From CBFHSD01 sp965658375 (GTDB taxonomy: Bacteria; Bacteroidota; Bacteroidia; Flavobacteriales_G; Salibacteraceae), in NCBI GenBank assembly GCA_965658375.1, contig CBFHSD010000070.1:1-8314 (forward strand): a stretch of DNA of 8,314 nt. Reading direction: 5' to 3'. This document shows, in pieces, positions 6,216 through 8,314 of the stretch. Within the stretch, counting starts at the first letter, position 1; each line of letters opens with the position of its first letter. Under the pieces are notes generated by a model, which saw nothing but the letters and a program-made list of their open reading frames with translations, did no database searches and was not told the origin of the DNA. Both the position numbers and the translations under genes were made by a program.

Positions 6216-7101
6216 TTGAAATAACGCGATCTGGATAATCACTAATGATACCGTCAACTCCCCATGTCATACATTTTTGAATGTCAAATTCATGATTTAC
6301 CGTCCAGGGAATTACCTTAATGTTTTGCTCCTGAAGTTGAGTAATCATGGATTTATCAATGAGCGTAAAATCACAAGAATAAATGTCTGGCTTAAAGCCG
6401 AGACTGTCAAGCATAACTCCTGCAGATTTTTCTTTTTCAACCAATAACGCGATACTTACATCGGGGAAATTTTCTTTTACTTCTTTTAAGCTTCGCACAT
6501 CAAAACTTTGGATGGTGGTTCTATTCGTGATGTTTTTTCCATTCACTACCTTCATGACAAGGTCTACAAACTGTTTTGGAGAAGGGTGATAAATGGAATC
6601 TGTTGCGGGTTGAGATTTGATTTCAATATTGTAGTTCACTCGGCTCAATTGATTCTCGGAAATATAGTTTTCTACCGAGTCTAACAATTCAGACAATAGA
6701 GGCTTGTATTGAAGCAAGTGTTTTTGTTTTGGAAACCTTGGGTGAACCGGAGTCCCGCAATCACACGTTTTTATAGTGGAGTAGTTCATCTGATACAGAT
6801 TGAATCTTCGCTCATCCTCAACTGAAATGGATTGATTCAAAGTATCAAGGCAAATTTCATGATTCAAAAAAGGTTCATGAGAAAGAATCACTCGCTGGTC
6901 TTTGCTAATTACCACGTCCAACTCAAGAGTGTTCACTCCCATTTCAACTGCTTTTATCATACCTATAAGGCTATTTTCAGGGTAGAGCCCTCTTGCTCCT
7001 CTATGGCCTTGAACGTCTATTTTGTGCTTAAGAGGGTGAGATGAGTTTTTTTTACACGATAGAAAGGCAATAGGTAAAAAACAGAAATAATAAAGTTTCA
7101 T
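6196..7101 (-). CDS. Glycerophosphodiester phosphodiesterase family lipoprotein
   Basis: The enzyme class hydrolyses glycerophosphodiesters to an alcohol plus glycerol-3-phosphate. The ATG at 7101 gives 301 residues beginning with a lipoprotein signal, MKLYYFCFLPIAFLSC, with the lipidated Cys at 16, so the protein is envelope-anchored. GDPD motifs are QGHRGARGLYPENS at 31-44 (H33, R34, E42), ELDV at 60-63 (E60 and D62 as metal ligands), SHEP at 74-77 (H75), NIEIKS at 158-163, IPWTVN at 264-269 and DGIISDYPD at 283-291. Residues about 78-137 form an insertion after the catalytic His and contain CDCG, the usual site of lineage-specific insertions in this fold. An in-frame ATG at 7161 would add 20 residues in front of the signal peptide and spoil the lipoprotein leader, so I reject it. 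Transcription converges on the M23 gene with a 20-base 3' overlap and no room for a terminator between them. Confidence 0.93.
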   Translation of the reverse strand: MKLYYFCFLPIAFLSCKKNSSHPLKHKIDVQGHRGARGLYPENSLIGMIKAVEMGVNTLELDVVISKDQRVILSHEPFLNHEICLDTLNQSISVEDERRFNLYQMNYSTIKTCDCGTPVHPRFPKQKHLLQYKPLLSELLDSVENYISENQLSRVNYNIEIKSQPATDSIYHPSPKQFVDLVMKVVNGKNITNRTTIQSFDVRSLKEVKENFPDVSIALLVEKEKSAGVMLDSLGFKPDIYSCDFTLIDKSMITQLQEQNIKVIPWTVNHEFDIQKCMTWGVDGIISDYPDRVISIIEQVK

Positions 7102-7110
7102 CTTTGCTCG

Positions 7111-7162
7111 CTTTGATACAAAGAAAGAGTGAAATGCTTTAAAAAAGGTCTTTGTGAACAAA
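7111..7162. repeat. Two short TTTG/CAAA palindromes in the divergent GDPD-SDR gap
   Basis: CTTTG-ATA-CAAAG (7111-7123) and TTTGT-GA-ACAAA (7151-7162) are both perfect inverted repeats sharing a TTTG...CAAA core, and their left edges lie exactly 40 bases apart, about four helical turns. They fill the 71-base space between the divergent starts at 7101 and 7173. They could be operator half-site pairs for one regulator, but sequences this short and AT-rich also arise by chance. I found no good TAnnTTTG promoter match for either gene in this gap. Confidence 0.25.
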
Positions 7163-7172
7163 ATGATAACAT

Positions 7173-7952
7173 ATGAAAACAGTTTGGATAACTGGAGCGA
7201 GTGATGGCATAGGGAAGGCCTTGTGCGAGTTGTACGCTTCTTGCGATTGGAATGTAATCCTATCTTCTAGAAACGAACAGAAACTGAATGATGTTAAGAA
7301 TGAACTCCAAGGCGCTGGCCAAAAGTTTGTTGTCTCGCTAGACTTGTATGAACATCACCGGATTCAGGAAGTTGTCGAGCAAACAATAGATTTGGTAAAA
7401 ACAGTTGATGTGCTTATTTGTAATGGTGGAATAAGCCAAAGAAGCTTGGCGTTGGAGACTTCTTTGCAAGTAGAAAAGCGCGTAATGGACATTGACTTTT
7501 TTGGACATACAGAAATGACCAAAGCATTGCTTCCTCATTTTGTTAAAAATGGAGGGGGACATATTGCAGTGACAAGCAGCTTGGTGGGGATTATTGGTTC
7601 TCCGTACCGTTCTTCTTATGCCGCTGCTAAACATGCCCTACACGGTTACTACGATAGTTTAAGAGCAGAATTATATGACCAAAAGATAGGCGTAACCATG
7701 GTTTGCCCTGGATTTATAAAAACCAATGTATCGGTAAATGCCGTTACTGGAACAGGAGAACAATTGGGTAAAATGGATGATGCTCAAGCCAATGGTATGA
7801 GTGCCGAAAAGTGTGCGAAGATTTATAAAAAAGCAATCGATCGAAAAAAGCTTGAGGCGTATATCGGTGGAAAAGAAGTGATGGCTATTTACTTGAAGAG
7901 ATGGGTTCCTAACTTGTTTGCTAAGATTCTTTTAAAAGCCAAAGTAAGGTAG
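7173..7952 (+). CDS. Short-chain dehydrogenase/reductase (classical SDR)
   Basis: The 259-residue cytosolic protein is an NAD(P)-dependent oxidoreductase of unknown substrate. The Rossmann cofactor motif TGASDGIG is at 7-14, with SSR at 31-33 after the second strand (an Arg here usually favours NADPH), and NGG at 84-86 stands for the usual NAG. The catalytic Ser, Tyr and Lys are S136, Y149 and K153 (SYAAAKHAL), followed by the PG motif at 179-180 (CPGFIKT). At the position where the tetrad normally has Asn (the N of VNFFG in related proteins) this protein has D108 in MDIDFFG. The C-terminal tail has a basic, hydrophobic end (KRWVPNLFAKILLKAKVR). Length and order resemble the DHRS7-like SDR group. 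The MDR gene follows after a single base, so the two are probably one operon. Confidence 0.93.
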   Translation: MKTVWITGASDGIGKALCELYASCDWNVILSSRNEQKLNDVKNELQGAGQKFVVSLDLYEHHRIQEVVEQTIDLVKTVDVLICNGGISQRSLALETSLQVEKRVMDIDFFGHTEMTKALLPHFVKNGGGHIAVTSSLVGIIGSPYRSSYAAAKHALHGYYDSLRAELYDQKIGVTMVCPGFIKTNVSVNAVTGTGEQLGKMDDAQANGMSAEKCAKIYKKAIDRKKLEAYIGGKEVMAIYLKRWVPNLFAKILLKAKVR

Positions 7953-7953
7953 T

Positions 7954-8314
7954 ATGGAAACCATAGAAGTGATTGAGTTACATAAACATGGCTCAAGTAA
8001 AGAAGCTTTTCAATTTGCAAATAGACCCAAGCCGGTTTTAAAAGAAGGTGAAGTATTGGTTGAGGTGAGTTCATTCGGGCTCAATTATGCCGATGTTATG
8101 GCCCGCAATGGTCTTTACGCAAGTGCCCCTCCATTGCCAAGTGTTTTGGGCTACGAAGTAGTGGGGCTGGTAGTAGAAATGCATCCTTCCTGTAAAGATT
8201 TTCAACTTGGAGATCGTGTATTGGCATTTACTCTATTTGGGGCCTATGCAAAGCATGCTGTTGCTAAAGTGGAGACCACGGTTATTCTTCCAGAAGAAAT
8301 AGAAGACGGAGTTG
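7954..8314 (+). CDS. Quinone oxidoreductase-like medium-chain dehydrogenase (MDR), C-terminus cut by window edge
   Basis: My translation gives 120 residues before the right edge. They form the GroES-like N-terminal domain of the MDR superfamily: EVLVEVSSFGLNYADVMARN, then GLYASAPPLPSVLGYEVVG, GDRVLAF and FGAYAKHAVA. The NYAD and MARNGLY wording is closest to quinone oxidoreductase and VAT-1-like members, which are NADPH-dependent and lack the catalytic zinc. Consistently, no Cys is found at the position of the first zinc ligand (NYADVM instead of C-x-S-D). The nucleotide-binding half lies outside the window. The ATG is one base after the SDR stop, so coexpression and perhaps a shared pathway are likely. 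The substrate cannot be told. Confidence 0.9.
   Translation, partial: METIEVIELHKHGSSKEAFQFANRPKPVLKEGEVLVEVSSFGLNYADVMARNGLYASAPPLPSVLGYEVVGLVVEMHPSCKDFQLGDRVLAFTLFGAYAKHAVAKVETTVILPEEIEDGV

Noticed and set aside
7041..7052. T-run near 7047-7054 considered as a terminator tract
   Set aside because: It lies inside the GDPD coding region (Lys-Lys codons just after the lipobox Cys) and has no preceding hairpin.
7102..7161. A 20-residue N-terminal extension of the GDPD protein from an ATG at 7161
   Set aside because: It would bury a clean lipoprotein signal peptide that begins at 7101 and would take up nearly all of the divergent promoter gap.
1..8314. Search for CRISPR arrays, insertion sequences, defence genes, tRNA or phage genes
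   Set aside because: None was seen: no regularly spaced direct repeats, transposase motifs or cloverleaf-like segments, and nearly all bases are taken up by recognisable housekeeping or envelope genes.

Overview
The window looks like an ordinary chromosomal stretch of a Bacteroidota genome, most likely of the Flavobacteriales type. Four things point that way: the MurF–alanine racemase fusion typical of the phylum, the form of the thymidine kinase N-terminus, the lack of convincing Shine-Dalgarno sequences, and several matches to the Bacteroidota -7 promoter element TAnnTTTG at gene starts. Base composition is moderately AT-rich and even throughout. I see no tRNA, rRNA, CRISPR array, insertion sequence, phage gene or other sign of recent transfer. 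Genus cannot be set from this sequence.

Layout. Positions 1-2246 (minus strand) hold tdk followed without any gap by the fused murF-alr gene, which runs off the left edge. A 64-base divergent gap (2247-2310) carries back-to-back promoter-like elements. Positions 2311-6215 (plus strand) hold an uncharacterised acidic protein, rsmI directly behind it, a DUF3108 exported protein with its own likely promoter, and a MepM-like M23 peptidoglycan hydrolase. Positions 6196-7101 (minus strand) encode a glycerophosphodiester phosphodiesterase lipoprotein whose 3' end overlaps the M23 gene by 20 bases. After a second divergent gap (7102-7172), positions 7173-8314 (plus strand) encode a short-chain dehydrogenase and, one base later, a quinone-oxidoreductase-like MDR protein cut by the right edge.

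How the genes relate. The common theme is envelope and housekeeping work. MurF-Alr supplies D-Ala and attaches D-Ala-D-Ala to the peptidoglycan precursor, the M23 enzyme cuts mature peptidoglycan, the DUF3108 protein is exported, and the GDPD lipoprotein would act on phospholipid head-group diesters at the envelope. Tdk (thymidine salvage) and RsmI (16S rRNA methylation) are housekeeping enzymes. The SDR-MDR pair is a small oxidoreductase operon of unknown substrate.

I found no clear new multi-gene system. The points most worth a second look are the Cys in place of the last zinc-ligand His in the M23 enzyme, the acidic-linker protein with a compact conserved-looking C-terminal domain, the Asp at the usual Asn position of the SDR catalytic tetrad, and the two divergent regulatory gaps.
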